A stretch of 64,000 nt of DNA from Euryarchaeota archaeon UBA251 (GCA_002497905.1 DAFJ01000073.1:1-64000); one strand, 5' to 3'; counted from the stretch's first letter, positions 1 to 8,919 are shown. A program made the numbers and translations. Notes: a model not told the origin generated them from the letters alone.

Positions 1-3
1 GTT

Positions 4-18
4 GAGGTGAAGAGAATG
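4..18 (+). promoter_or_regulatory. Shine-Dalgarno and ATG of the probable original S24e start
   Basis: GAGGTGA at 4-10 lies five bases before ATG 16-18. It matches the complement of the archaeal 16S rRNA 3' end and the motif seen before alaS. The frame opened by this ATG reads four codons and then meets TAG at 28-30, after which S24e-like sequence continues. Confidence 0.5.
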
Positions 19-57
19 AACATCGACTAGAGAATCGAGAATCCTATCCTTCAGCGT

Positions 58-387
58 GTGGAATTACATTTCACTATGGAACATCCAGCGGCTCCAACTC
101 CGAGCCTCAAGGAGATGATTGATTTCATCACGAAGATGGAGCCAGGATCGAAGAAGGAGTGCACATTCATTCTTGATGTCACTTCTCGCTTCGGACGCTC
201 CATGACGACAGGGGTGGCTCACGTGTATGAGAACGATGAGGCCGCAGCGACCACTGTACCCAATTACGTCAAGGATCGTCACGTCCGACGTGGTGCTCAC
301 GCCGAGGCAGCAGCAGCAGAGCCTCAGGTAGAGGAAGCGGCTCCTGAAGAAGAATCAAATGAAGAAGAATCCGAGGAGGGAGCCTGA
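58..387 (+). CDS. rps24e: Small ribosomal subunit protein S24e (eS24), 5' end disturbed
   Basis: Component of the archaeal/eukaryotic small ribosomal subunit. The core matches S24e: [10 protein letters not shown] followed by [15 protein letters not shown], then an Ala/Glu-rich acidic tail after about residue 78. The open frame can only begin at GTG 58. However, family-like residues (ENPILQR, compare ENPLLxR) continue upstream in the same frame, and an ATG at 16 preceded by GAGGTGA (4-10) looks like the natural start. A TAG at 28-30 separates them. So the gene is either recoded, carries a sequence error, or starts internally and lacks the first beta strand. Its stop overlaps the S27ae start (TGATG). 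Family assignment is confident; the start is not. Confidence 0.85.
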   Translation: MELHFTMEHPAAPTPSLKEMIDFITKMEPGSKKECTFILDVTSRFGRSMTTGVAHVYENDEAAATTVPNYVKDRHVRRGAHAEAAAAEPQVEEAAPEEESNEEESEEGA

Positions 388-596
388 TGGGAGAGAAGTG
401 GCGAAAATCCAAGGTAAGTAAGTACGATATGTCTAGCGGTGAGCTTGTTCGTAAGGGTGAGTTTTGCCCACGTTGTGGACCCGGAGTATTCCTTGCAGTT
501 CATGCAGATCGCACATCCTGTGGGCGATGTGGCTACCGCAGTGGGCAGGATACGGCAGCGCCGCCTGCATCCGCTGATTCTTCTGAAGAAGAATGA
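387..596 (+). CDS. rps27ae: Small ribosomal subunit protein S27ae (eS31)
   Basis: Small zinc-ribbon ribosomal protein of the archaeal 30S subunit, 69 residues. The two knuckles are C27-x2-C30 (CPRCG) and C45-x2-C48 (CGRCGY), separated by the family-typical [10 protein letters not shown] stretch. A short Ala/Ser/Glu tail follows. The ATG overlaps the S24e stop, so the two are translationally coupled, the common archaeal rps24e-rps27ae pairing. It converges on the next gene with one base between the stop codons. Confidence 0.95.
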   Translation: MGEKWRKSKVSKYDMSSGELVRKGEFCPRCGPGVFLAVHADRTSCGRCGYRSGQDTAAPPASADSSEEE

Positions 597-597
597 T

Positions 598-1560
598 TCA
601 GACGGTTAGGCCGTGATTGCTCCACCGTCCATCGTTACAGAGGACCCGGACTTTCTTGTCCATCATAATCTGCCATACGCCATGTTCGGGTCGTGGTGTA
701 ACTCCATTCGGCCCTCCATCATGTCTCCACCCTGTCCAATACCATTCAGATTCGACTTCGATTGCGTGACGGACCGGTCCGGGGATTTCTTTCGTCTCGA
801 GGAGTGTGAATTCAGGGCTTAGGATGTGGATTTTATTCCCCGCTTCGGTGATTGCCCAACCACTTGTTCCTTTCCAGACTCCTCCCGTTTTCCCTCTAAA
901 TGGAAGCCGACCTTGATCTGTATGTGAGCCGTCGCTTCGTTCAAGACATACCCATGCTCCTCTGTCATCAAAAATATGGATTTTATTTTCTCCAAGATGG
1001 ACTGACAATGTGTAGGAATCTACCTTGGCTCCTTTCCATGGGGGTGACCATTCAGGGATTTCTGATCGCCAAATCTCGTTGGAAGTTAACGGGTCAATCA
1101 GGTAGATTCCTCGGTTCATAGCAACGAACACAGCGGCAGTTTCATCGATATCTATAGCAAGTATTTCGGCTGACATCCCATGATTCCAGAGTGATCCAGG
1201 AGCATGGATGTCCTGATTCGTCGAGACAGCGTTCCTATATTCTCCTTTGTCAGCGAATGCAGGAAGCCATTCATCTTCCATCCTATATCCTGCTATTCGT
1301 GCTAATCGCAGTTCTCTGTCGATCCAAGATACGATGGCTAGATTTTCATGGATTGCGATTTTAGCGACTTCGGTAGGGAGTGGCAGAACTGGTGGCAGAA
1401 ACTTCCGTCCAGTAATGTCCCAACGTTGGATTGAATCGTCCATTAGGAGAGCCGTCATTGCCTCATTTTTTCCGAAGCAGTGGAGGATGGGTCCTGCGGC
1501 TTCTTCGGTCATGGCCCCTGATATCTGCTCTAGTGGTTTGAACATGTGGTGGCTATCCAA
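598..1560 (-). CDS. WD/beta-propeller-like protein of unknown function
   Basis: 320-residue soluble protein with no signal peptide or membrane segment. Repeating blocks of hydrophobic strand, turn and Trp/Asp (for example SIQRWDITGRK, GIYLIDPLTSNEIWRSEIP, KIHIFDDRGAWVCLERSDG) resemble degenerate WD40 or PQQ-type propeller blades. No catalytic motif is visible. The first ATG is used here; a second Met five codons later is an alternative start. It is divergent from dtdA with 32 bases between the starts, so the two promoters overlap. Specific function unknown. Confidence 0.7.
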   Translation of the reverse strand: MDSHHMFKPLEQISGAMTEEAAGPILHCFGKNEAMTALLMDDSIQRWDITGRKFLPPVLPLPTEVAKIAIHENLAIVSWIDRELRLARIAGYRMEDEWLPAFADKGEYRNAVSTNQDIHAPGSLWNHGMSAEILAIDIDETAAVFVAMNRGIYLIDPLTSNEIWRSEIPEWSPPWKGAKVDSYTLSVHLGENKIHIFDDRGAWVCLERSDGSHTDQGRLPFRGKTGGVWKGTSGWAITEAGNKIHILSPEFTLLETKEIPGPVRHAIEVESEWYWTGWRHDGGPNGVTPRPEHGVWQIMMDKKVRVLCNDGRWSNHGLTV

Positions 1561-1592
1561 GAGATTGAAGCATCGAAGGACATGACCAATTC

Positions 1593-2576
1593 ATGGCCAC
1601 TGTCTCTCTGCTTGTAGTATCGGAGTCCGATATTGGGTCCACTGTCCAGGGGCGTGCTCTACTTGCACGAGGTGGTTGGGATGAGGATACAGCGGTTGAT
1701 GGCGGCCGAGTGTGGCGACACAGGAGTAATCGTGTGGACTTATGGTGGAGGGAGCAGCCTCATTTGTACAGCGATTATCTCGACAAGCAGTACGAAATGG
1801 AAACTTCACGTTCTCTGAGCGAGGTCCTCTTTCTTTCACGTCATGTCGCTGCATCCGGACGTCCGAGTCTCACCTTACATGCGATTGGTATTCCTGGTGC
1901 ATCTCCTCATGGCGAAGCAGCGGAGTATGGGGGGCGGAATGGTATGACTGTACCACCATCGCCGAGATTCGCCTCTATTTTCCGGCGTCTAGATAAAATT
2001 GCTAACAGAGCGGACATCATTGAGGAGTTTGAAATTACTTTGGAGACGACTCACCATGGGCCTATCCTTGATACTCCAACGTTGTTTATCGAAATAGGAT
2101 CTACTGAGGAGCACTGGGGTCGGCAAGATGCGGCTGAAGTGTGGGCTGATGTACTTGCGGAGGAGTTTGAATTTGAGGAGGAGTTGGAGGTTACGGAGGC
2201 CAAGGAAATCGCCTTCATCGGCCTAGGGGGTGGCCATTATGCTCCGAGACATCAAGCTATACTGAGGGCTACATCGGCTCATTGTGGGCATCTACTTGCA
2301 TCGTATTCTCTTCCATTTATTCTACCTAGTCAACCTGATTGGGATCCATTAACGGGGTCCTTGCCAGAGGGTTCATGGAAGGGCGCAATCGATGTTTGTC
2401 TCAAACAAACACAGGATGTTTTCCCAAACTCGAAGATTGTAGCACACCTCGATCGCAAATCATTCAAGGGGTGGCAGAGGCAATCAATACGGCGTCATCT
2501 TGAGGCCAAAGGAATCCCTCTGTTTCGTCAGGCTGACTTCCTTGAGTTTGACAAGTTGAAGCGGGAATCGTCATAG
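1593..2576 (+). CDS. dtdA: D-aminoacyl-tRNA deacylase DtdA (GEK1 type)
   Basis: Hydrolyses D-amino acids mischarged on tRNA. This archaeal/plant zinc-dependent family is unrelated to bacterial Dtd. Family motifs are FLSRHVAASGRPSLTLH (80-96), ETTHHGP (151-157), the FIEIGSTEEHW block (165-174) and GGGHYAPRH (212-220); their histidines are the likely metal and catalytic ligands. The 327-residue length is slightly above the usual 250-300 because of an acidic insert near 190-203. It is followed after 22 bases by the proline dehydrogenase gene on the same strand. Confidence 0.9.
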   Translation: MATVSLLVVSESDIGSTVQGRALLARGGWDEDTAVDGGRVWRHRSNRVDLWWREQPHLYSDYLDKQYEMETSRSLSEVLFLSRHVAASGRPSLTLHAIGIPGASPHGEAAEYGGRNGMTVPPSPRFASIFRRLDKIANRADIIEEFEITLETTHHGPILDTPTLFIEIGSTEEHWGRQDAAEVWADVLAEEFEFEEELEVTEAKEIAFIGLGGGHYAPRHQAILRATSAHCGHLLASYSLPFILPSQPDWDPLTGSLPEGSWKGAIDVCLKQTQDVFPNSKIVAHLDRKSFKGWQRQSIRRHLEAKGIPLFRQADFLEFDKLKRESS

Positions 2577-2598
2577 CCCTCATGCTGAACAGCGTCCC

Positions 2599-3573
2599 AT
2601 GGGGCTACTTGGTCGTGCTGTGGTCACGGTTCTCCCCCTCATGCCCCGTTTCATGGTAGGATGGGTCTCACGCCGTTATCATGCAGGGGAAGATCTCTCT
2701 TCTGCCGTGAAAACCATGCGTAGGCTAGAGGGAGAGGGTGCCTGTTTTACCATCGATGTTCTAGGAGAGGAAATTACCACGATGGAGGAGGCTACCTTTT
2801 TCGTCGAGGAGTATGGGCGAGTCCTTGAGGCGATTATTGATACAGGGATCGATGCTAATCTATCGCTTAAGCCGACAGCCTTCGGACTACTTATTGATCC
2901 AACAATTGCCGAGGGTTCCATCGAGAAACTTGTTCGTAAAGCTGCAGGGAACGACATTTTCGTTCGTCTTGATATGGAGGATCATCGGGTCACTCAGCCT
3001 ACAATCGACCTTGTTGCAAGGATGCATGATCGAGGTCTTTCGAACATAGGGACAGTACTTCAAGGCAGATTGCATCGAACATTGGGCGATATCGAGAAGA
3101 TTTCTGAGATTCTAGGTTCAGCAGCCGATCACAGAATTTGCAAAGGAATCTATCTTGAACCTGAGAATATTGCCTTCACCGGAAGGTCAGATATCACGAG
3201 TGCAACGAACCAAGCCATCGATGCTGCATTGGACTGTGGCGCCTATGTCGGCATTGCATCTCATGATACTAATATCGTGAAACATTCCTTGACTGCGCTT
3301 GAAGATAGAGGGATGGGTCCAGGGATTCCTGATCCCCGGGAGTTGGCAGGTCCACAACGCCCGGGTAAAGGGCCCGGATATGAGTTCCAGATGCTGCTTG
3401 GTGTCCGGGGGGATATTCGACGACGTCTTGCTAAGCAAGGCCATCGTACACGTGTGTATTTGCCATACGGTTCGAAGTGGTACGAGTATGGTGTACGACG
3501 GCTTCGTGAGAATCCAGATGTTGCTTGGCACATTACCAAGGCTCTATTCTTTCCATGGTCGAATAGGCGTTGA
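2599..3573 (+). CDS. putA: Proline dehydrogenase (monofunctional PRODH)
   Basis: FAD-dependent oxidation of L-proline to pyrroline-5-carboxylate, the first step of proline catabolism, feeding electrons to the quinone pool. The 324 residues match single-domain PRODH. Visible features are LSLKPTAFG, VRLDMEDH (barrel strand), RICKGIYLEP, YVGIASHDTNIV, EFQMLLGVRGD and the C-terminal RVYLPYGSKWYEYGVRRLRENP, whose paired arginines bind the proline carboxylate. No P5C dehydrogenase is in the window. The stop codon abuts the stop of the convergent gene at 3574. Confidence 0.9.
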   Translation: MGLLGRAVVTVLPLMPRFMVGWVSRRYHAGEDLSSAVKTMRRLEGEGACFTIDVLGEEITTMEEATFFVEEYGRVLEAIIDTGIDANLSLKPTAFGLLIDPTIAEGSIEKLVRKAAGNDIFVRLDMEDHRVTQPTIDLVARMHDRGLSNIGTVLQGRLHRTLGDIEKISEILGSAADHRICKGIYLEPENIAFTGRSDITSATNQAIDAALDCGAYVGIASHDTNIVKHSLTALEDRGMGPGIPDPRELAGPQRPGKGPGYEFQMLLGVRGDIRRRLAKQGHRTRVYLPYGSKWYEYGVRRLRENPDVAWHITKALFFPWSNRR

Positions 3574-4242
3574 TTAGTCCCTTTGCCAGCGTCGATTGCG
3601 CGGTACAGGGGGTGGGTGGAGGAAGAGACGCCGAATCTCTGCAGCCTCCCTACGTCCGGTCAAAGTACGACCTATGCCAGTATGTATTGCTCGAATACGC
3701 CATTTTTCTCCTTCGTGTTCTATGATTGTCCCACAGGAAAACACAGTGTCAGGGTCCGATTCGATTATACTCGAAGCACTATCCTCTCCTCGCGTCATTG
3801 TGACCTTAATTCGAACAAGATCGCAACGAACAGCCCATGCGGAGACGATTAAAACAGGGTCAGCATATCTAACGGATTGTTCTTGCTTGAGATGTAATGT
3901 CTGTACCCTCCAGAGCATCTTGGCATGATCGAAGACATCACCGATATGGATGACCTCGTCCTCGTCAACTTCAATTTCTTCATTGCTACTGTGTGCTCCG
4001 TCAGAAAGAGTGAACTGAACAATCACTGCCTTTGGAGGCCTGACATGAATCAAGTGGACATGAGAGCAGGTTTCGCATCGAACCCTGTAGTCTGCTCCTC
4101 CACCTACCTCTTTCTCGGAGAGTATCTCATGGACTTCTTCAGTGCCACAAGATGGACATTCTTCCACATGGACGAGTTCCTCGTCTTCCTCGTCGGTATC
4201 GTGAGTTGCATCCTCCATAGACGCGCGCCGTTCACACTTCAT
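3574..4242 (-). CDS. HVO_0476-family zinc finger protein
   Basis: 222 residues. After an acidic start, a zinc finger CPSCGTEE...CETCSHVH is followed by two similar beta-rich halves (VQFTLSDG...IHIGDVFDHAKMLWRV and VTMTRGEDS...FSCGTIIEHEGEKWRIRAI). This is the architecture of the archaeal HVO_0476 family, of unknown function. Met at 4218 is an equally possible start and would leave a more normal gap to the divergent methyltransferase at 4264. Confidence 0.8.
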   Translation of the reverse strand: MKCERRASMEDATHDTDEEDEELVHVEECPSCGTEEVHEILSEKEVGGGADYRVRCETCSHVHLIHVRPPKAVIVQFTLSDGAHSSNEEIEVDEDEVIHIGDVFDHAKMLWRVQTLHLKQEQSVRYADPVLIVSAWAVRCDLVRIKVTMTRGEDSASSIIESDPDTVFSCGTIIEHEGEKWRIRAIHTGIGRTLTGRREAAEIRRLFLHPPPVPRNRRWQRD

Positions 4243-4263
4243 TTAGGTCTGTTGGATAGTGGG

Positions 4264-5049
4264 ATGGTTCAAGGGCAACGAACGGGAGCGTTTGGTATGG
4301 ACGGAGGCTTGCCTCAGTTTTCTCAAGAGGAGATTATGACTGCACTCTTGGCAGGCTCCGAAAGAGGGGGTGAGGAGCCAGAGATTGCTGCTAACATCAC
4401 TCAGCAGATGTTGCACATGGAACTCGAACCTCTATCAAGATCTATGCGTGCACGACTTCGGGACATTGTAGTCCGTTTAGAGCCTGATCACTTTATCGAG
4501 GTCGGTGCAGGTATTGGTCAACTCAGTGCATGGTTCCACGATGCTTGGGAAAGTGGTGGTCATCCGAAGTCCTATGCGATGGTAGAGGAAGGTCAGCGAT
4601 TCGGAGTTATTCTACAGAGGGTCGTTGAGCGCTTCTCTGCTGCCGATTGGTGCAATGTCCGCGTTGGCCCTTGGGATTCTATGGTAAGTGAATCAATTGC
4701 TTGGCTTGCAGCGAATGCCTCCATGCCAGAGGAGGCGCGTTCGGGATCAATCCTCCCTGTTCCCGCAGATGTTGTGTTGGTTAACACAGATTGGAGGAGT
4801 CAAGTGAAGGATGTTGAGAATGCGTTCCAACTTCTTCGTCCAGGTGGCGTTCTTTTGACTCCCGAACCATTGGTTCCATCATCAGATGTGGGCGATTATC
4901 CCGAAGGCGAACCTCAGAGTGATGCACAAATACGTGTCGAGGTGTTCAATCACTGGATTCGTCTGATTCAACGATGGTCTACTCAGCATGCCGTTGGAAT
5001 TGCGGAAGTCACAGCTGGTTCGGTTGTGGCAATTCGACGCTTGAAATAA
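4264..5049 (+). CDS. SAM-dependent methyltransferase-like protein
   Basis: About 261 residues with a class I methyltransferase core: motif I EVGAGIGQLSAWF, a later acidic strand (YAMVEEGQ), VVLVNTDWRSQ at the motif IV position and LLRPGGVLLTPEP at the motif V/VI position. Substrate unknown. The open frame extends upstream to 3925, but that part lies wholly opposite the HVO_0476 gene, so the ATG at 4264 (or 4297) is taken as the start. It converges on the subtilase gene with adjacent stop codons at 5049/5050. Confidence 0.7.
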   Translation: MVQGQRTGAFGMDGGLPQFSQEEIMTALLAGSERGGEEPEIAANITQQMLHMELEPLSRSMRARLRDIVVRLEPDHFIEVGAGIGQLSAWFHDAWESGGHPKSYAMVEEGQRFGVILQRVVERFSAADWCNVRVGPWDSMVSESIAWLAANASMPEEARSGSILPVPADVVLVNTDWRSQVKDVENAFQLLRPGGVLLTPEPLVPSSDVGDYPEGEPQSDAQIRVEVFNHWIRLIQRWSTQHAVGIAEVTAGSVVAIRRLK

Positions 5050-6372
5050 TCAGAATGCGCTCGCCGGGGGTGTGTCCGGATCGAGTCCAGTGAGACTTTG
5101 GAAGAGGGCAGCAGCATCGAGTTGTCCGTAACCTTCGTAGTCATCATGTGATTCAGGAGCATCTGAAGCGGTTTCCATCAAGGCTTCTTTCACATTCAAT
5201 ATAGCATCTGGACCACCATCAATAGCATTCGGTTGGAGGTTCGGTGCACCTTGGAGTGTGATTGCTAATGCGCCGGTGACGTAGACCGTTGCTGCACTTG
5301 TTCCAGATGACCAACCCCATACATAATCGGAAAATTCGGAACTGGGGATGATTAGAACCGGTACCTCGTGTCCTCCTCCTGTGATTTCTGGTTTCATATC
5401 TGGGTCGCTGTTTGGGAGGCGTGGGGGGAAGAAACCGCCATTGTTGTCACCCTGACTGCTTCCTTCCCACATGTCTCCAGTGCGATCGTGGCCTCCTACA
5501 CAGATGACTCGCTGTATCGAACCCGGACTCTCTACATCGCCATCATCATCTGGACCTCCATCGTTTCCTGCCGCGGCGATTACGTAGATTCCTGCATCGA
5601 GTGCAGCCTGAACAGAGTTTTCTGACTCGTCTGTTGATTGTCCAAAGAAGCGTAGTCCTGCAGTCCCGCCAAGGCTCATGCTGATGATGTCGACTTCCTG
5701 TTGAATGCACCAGTCCACAGCAGTAGCAACTGTTTGATCATCTCCACTTCCGTCGCTTGAGAGTGCTTTAGCGATATACAGGTTCACTCCCTTCGCGATA
5801 CCATTCAAACCGCCATCAGCAACAAGGATGCCTGCCATAGACGTTCCATGCCCCTCATCGTCGTAGGGTTCAGGTTCCTGATTAATCACATCAGTCCATC
5901 CGGCTAGAGTGACTTTGCTTAGATCTGGATGAGCTAGATCAATCCCTGTATCCACTATGCATACATCTACGCCGCTACCGTCCCATCCAACAAATGAATC
6001 GAGTCCAGTCATTAATTCGTGATCTTCTTGCCAATCAATGAGTTCTTGAGGTGGCCCGAGTAGAATTATCTCACCTTCGGGAAATAGCACAATCAGGGAT
6101 GAAGCTAAGACAATCATTATTGATGCAAGTATGACTTTTGGTTTCCTAAGCCAATTGATTGGTGGGAACCACCAAGGCATCAACCATATATCGGCCTCAT
6201 CGAGTATTTTTTTTGGAAGCGAATCAATCCCCTCTTCTCCTTTTTGAGAGTCGAATAATTCGCCCTCGATAGATTCAGGATTGGCTAATGATGAGGTGAA
6301 GTGTTCCTCTAAATTGTTAGGAGCAGTTTGTTCAAGGATGGAATCAATCACATCCTCCTCGTCGCTATTCAC
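5050..6372 (-). CDS. Membrane-anchored subtilisin-like serine protease (S8)
   Basis: 440 residues. An acidic N-terminal region (1-77) precedes one transmembrane segment (about 78-98), and the catalytic domain would face outward. The triad is visible: Asp141 (DTGID), His175 (GHGTSMAG) and Ser359 (SSGTSAA), with oxyanion Asn270 (AAAGNDGG). No recognisable I9 propeptide lies between the membrane segment and the catalytic domain. The Asp/Gly-rich loop DGGPDDDGD (271-279) may bind calcium. It probably degrades proteins at the cell surface. It lies about 40 bases downstream of the cysteine desulfurase gene, likely co-transcribed. Confidence 0.9.
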   Translation of the reverse strand: MNSDEEDVIDSILEQTAPNNLEEHFTSSLANPESIEGELFDSQKGEEGIDSLPKKILDEADIWLMPWWFPPINWLRKPKVILASIMIVLASSLIVLFPEGEIILLGPPQELIDWQEDHELMTGLDSFVGWDGSGVDVCIVDTGIDLAHPDLSKVTLAGWTDVINQEPEPYDDEGHGTSMAGILVADGGLNGIAKGVNLYIAKALSSDGSGDDQTVATAVDWCIQQEVDIISMSLGGTAGLRFFGQSTDESENSVQAALDAGIYVIAAAGNDGGPDDDGDVESPGSIQRVICVGGHDRTGDMWEGSSQGDNNGGFFPPRLPNSDPDMKPEITGGGHEVPVLIIPSSEFSDYVWGWSSGTSAATVYVTGALAITLQGAPNLQPNAIDGGPDAILNVKEALMETASDAPESHDDYEGYGQLDAAALFQSLTGLDPDTPPASAF

Positions 6373-6411
6373 GGGGCTAGGTGGAGACCCTCCTACAAAT
6401 CGATTCGGTCG

Positions 6412-7623
6412 TTATGTTCTCGGGATTGCAGTGAATAATTCATCCATAGCATCCACGGTTTGTTTTGCTTCTTCGATTGTGTTGTAGGCATAGGCCGAGA
6501 ATCTGAGTGAGCCGTTTAGTGCATCATTAGCATGGAACCATGGATCGACACAGTGGAGTCCACTCCGTGCATAAATCCCGAATCCCTCATCGAGCATGAT
6601 GGCAATTTGATGAGGGTCGCGTCCTTCCAGCAAGATTGAGGTAATTCCTCCTCGCTCTGACGGGTTATCAGGTCCAATGATGGAGGTGCCATCAAGGTCA
6701 CGTACCCCCTCGCTGATAATTCGGTTTATTTTCACTTCATGTTCGTGGATTTTTTCCATGGATAAATCGTTTAGGAAATCAACTGCTGCCGCAGTCCCAT
6801 AGTACCCTGCGTAATGGCCAAGGCCACCCTCAAGATGGCCTCTTCCTGGCTTGAATACAAAGTCGTCGATTGTAGATCGTGATACTGTCTGCCCTCCTGC
6901 AGCGATTGACCTTAATCCATTGAATGCCTCCTCAGATGCGACAAGTGCTCCCATCCCAGATGGCCCCATCATCTTGTGGATACTAAATACTAGGAAATCG
7001 GCTTCGATTTCCTGCATGTCTACTACCTGGTGCGGGACAGATTGCGCAGCATCTAGGAGAATTTGTGCTCCGTGATCGTGGGCGATCTTTGCACATTCTT
7101 TTGCAGGGGTCGAAGTCCCATCGAGATTCCTTGTGTGCCCTATTGCAGCCATGCGAAGGGAGTCGCCTGCATCAGCACATATGGCTTCGAAGTCCTCGAG
7201 ATCGAATCGTCCATCTTCATCAGTTCGAGAGACACGGACATCTACGCCATCCTGCATCCTCCAAGGGATGGAGTTAGAATTATGCTCTTTGTCAGTGATT
7301 ACGACAACATCACCCTTTTCCCATTTTGTTCCATGTGCAACAGCGTTGATTGAATGAGTTGCATTTCTAGTAAAAACCACTTCATCTGGACCCTGGGCGC
7401 CTACAAGTCGAGCGATTCCATCTCTCGCAGCGTGTTCGGTTCGGGTCACAGCCATACCCCATCTATGTGCGCTGCGGCCACCGCAGGAAGGTTCCTGTTC
7501 GTAATATCGGGTCACTGCATCTATGACGCTCTGTGGACGAAGTGTAACACATGCATTGTCTAGATAGATGGGGCTGTCGCCTTGTAGCGAGGGTATCTGA
7601 CTGCGGATATTCTTAGGGTCCAT
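6412..7623 (-). CDS. sufS: Cysteine desulfurase (SufS/CsdA-like, class V aminotransferase fold)
   Basis: PLP enzyme removing sulfur from cysteine (or selenium from selenocysteine) for Fe-S cluster and thio-cofactor assembly. From ATG 7623 it is 403 residues with Lys217 in FSIHKMMG (PLP Schiff base), His114 in DKEHNSN, Asp191 in LLDAAQSVPH and the mobile-loop nucleophile Cys358 in RSGLHC, so it looks fully active. The start overlaps the upstream stop (TAATG). An ATG two codons earlier (7629) is closer to a GGAGG and is an alternative. No suf scaffold genes are in view. Confidence 0.88.
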   Translation of the reverse strand: MDPKNIRSQIPSLQGDSPIYLDNACVTLRPQSVIDAVTRYYEQEPSCGGRSAHRWGMAVTRTEHAARDGIARLVGAQGPDEVVFTRNATHSINAVAHGTKWEKGDVVVITDKEHNSNSIPWRMQDGVDVRVSRTDEDGRFDLEDFEAICADAGDSLRMAAIGHTRNLDGTSTPAKECAKIAHDHGAQILLDAAQSVPHQVVDMQEIEADFLVFSIHKMMGPSGMGALVASEEAFNGLRSIAAGGQTVSRSTIDDFVFKPGRGHLEGGLGHYAGYYGTAAAVDFLNDLSMEKIHEHEVKINRIISEGVRDLDGTSIIGPDNPSERGGITSILLEGRDPHQIAIMLDEGFGIYARSGLHCVDPWFHANDALNGSLRFSAYAYNTIEEAKQTVDAMDELFTAIPRT

Positions 7624-8774
7624 TACCATGCATCCTCCATTGGAAAGAGATCTGATACTGAGGCGCCTGTACCACAGGATGCACATTCGATGATTGCAGA
7701 TATTGGATTCTCACAGATAGGACAGTCTTGGCTGACCGGTCCTTCTCCATTACAATCAGGAGTATTACAAGCTGAGACGATAATCCCATTTGCAGTCATG
7801 TGTGCTGCACTCGGTGTGCCGCATGAAGGGCATGTACCAATGTCGTTTGAAGTGTCGACGATAGCAGCAGTTGCCATTCTTGATGCTTCAGACTCGATAG
7901 TCAGTGTGGTACCCCCAAGCATGAACTGTGGGTACCATAGTATGAGCATCATTAGAGTCGCAGAGAGCATGGTGAAGAGGATGTATGTGAGATAACTAAA
8001 CATCCGTGAGGATTCAAACGGTGGGCGTTGCGCAACATGTGCTGCGCCTGCGAATCCTGCGAGGTTGATACATACTGCGAACAGGAAGATGGCCAATGTC
8101 CACCCTGCGAGACTGTGGTCTCGCTTCGCCCGTTCCATTTCGTATGGGTCTGGATGTTGGTGTCGCGTTTGAACATGTAAATCTCGGGTTTCAGTCACAG
8201 ATCGGTGGATTACGACGATGAGGATGAATACTAGAATTGCTTCTCCCACGAAAATTCCTAGAAAATCAGATGCATTGGTTCCAAATGGGAAGTTCGGTGC
8301 GCCAGCATGGGCTGAAATCATGCCAACTTGGACGCATACTATACTGGCCATCAGAGCAATTGCATGGGATCTCATTAGAGGAAAAATCTGCCAATTAACT
8401 CCAATGAATCCTAGCCATAGGGCTCCAGAGATGATGGTTAGGAAGAAGGAACTGGAACTAATTGCAAACAAACCTGATTCGGGATTGAAGATGCTTATGC
8501 CGGAGAATCGGTAATCACCTCCCCCTGCGAGTTCTCCGATTCCCAAGTCCCATGCGCCTGCTATGGTTGCGAGCCCAGCGAGTGATAAGGCGAGTAGATT
8601 GAGGCCTGACCAGTTCGAGATTGCTAACCGAATCTTATGCGAAAAATCGGTTAGCATGTGGTCTATCCACTCAAGGCTCTCATGCCATTCTACGAAATCA
8701 GTGACTGTAGCCATCTCAGAGAGCCTGACCATGCCGTTGGGCTCACCGCCTTGGAGGTCGTCCTCTTCGGACAT
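7623..8774 (-). CDS. Six-helix membrane protein with C-terminal zinc ribbons
   Basis: 383 residues from ATG 8774. An N-terminal soluble region (VEWHESLEWIDHMLTDFSHK) precedes about six hydrophobic segments. The cytosolic C-terminus holds two Cys clusters: CPSCGTP with a later CNTPDC, and CPICENP with CASCG. No transporter or enzyme signature is visible. The open frame runs back to 8924 but would pass through tRNA-Ser, so that extension is rejected. It begins the probable operon with cysteine desulfurase and subtilase. Confidence 0.7.
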   Translation of the reverse strand: MSEEDDLQGGEPNGMVRLSEMATVTDFVEWHESLEWIDHMLTDFSHKIRLAISNWSGLNLLALSLAGLATIAGAWDLGIGELAGGGDYRFSGISIFNPESGLFAISSSSFFLTIISGALWLGFIGVNWQIFPLMRSHAIALMASIVCVQVGMISAHAGAPNFPFGTNASDFLGIFVGEAILVFILIVVIHRSVTETRDLHVQTRHQHPDPYEMERAKRDHSLAGWTLAIFLFAVCINLAGFAGAAHVAQRPPFESSRMFSYLTYILFTMLSATLMMLILWYPQFMLGGTTLTIESEASRMATAAIVDTSNDIGTCPSCGTPSAAHMTANGIIVSACNTPDCNGEGPVSQDCPICENPISAIIECASCGTGASVSDLFPMEDAW

Positions 8775-8836
8775 GAATGGGTCATGTGAAGACCGGTCAT
8801 GAATGCACCGCCGAAGTACCGTGTATGCAATGATGG

Positions 8837-8919
8837 CGCCGAGACGGAGATTTGAACTCCGGAGGGAAAATCCCACATGATTTCCAGTCATGCGCAATAC
8901 CAGGCTATGCGATCTCGGC
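8837..8919 (-). tRNA. tRNA-Ser (anticodon GGA)
   Basis: On the minus strand the acceptor GCCGAGA pairs with TCTCGGC, followed by discriminator G and an encoded CCA (8834-8836). The anticodon arm is CATGA-CTGGAAA-TCATG, giving GGA (serine UCC/UCU). A class II variable arm GGGATTTTCCC and a T arm CGGAG-TTCAAAT-CTCCG follow. 83 bases without CCA. An A-rich TATA-like stretch (opposite 8938-8953) sits roughly 26 bases upstream. Confidence 0.93.

Noticed and set aside
28..30. Pyrrolysine codon or TAG reassignment in S24e
   Set aside because: TAG clearly ends other genes in this window and no pyl genes are seen; error, mutation or readthrough are simpler explanations.
3925..4263. N-terminal extension of the methyltransferase frame
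   Set aside because: It lies entirely opposite the HVO_0476-family gene, its translation lacks domain features, and the methyltransferase motifs begin only after the ATG at 4264.
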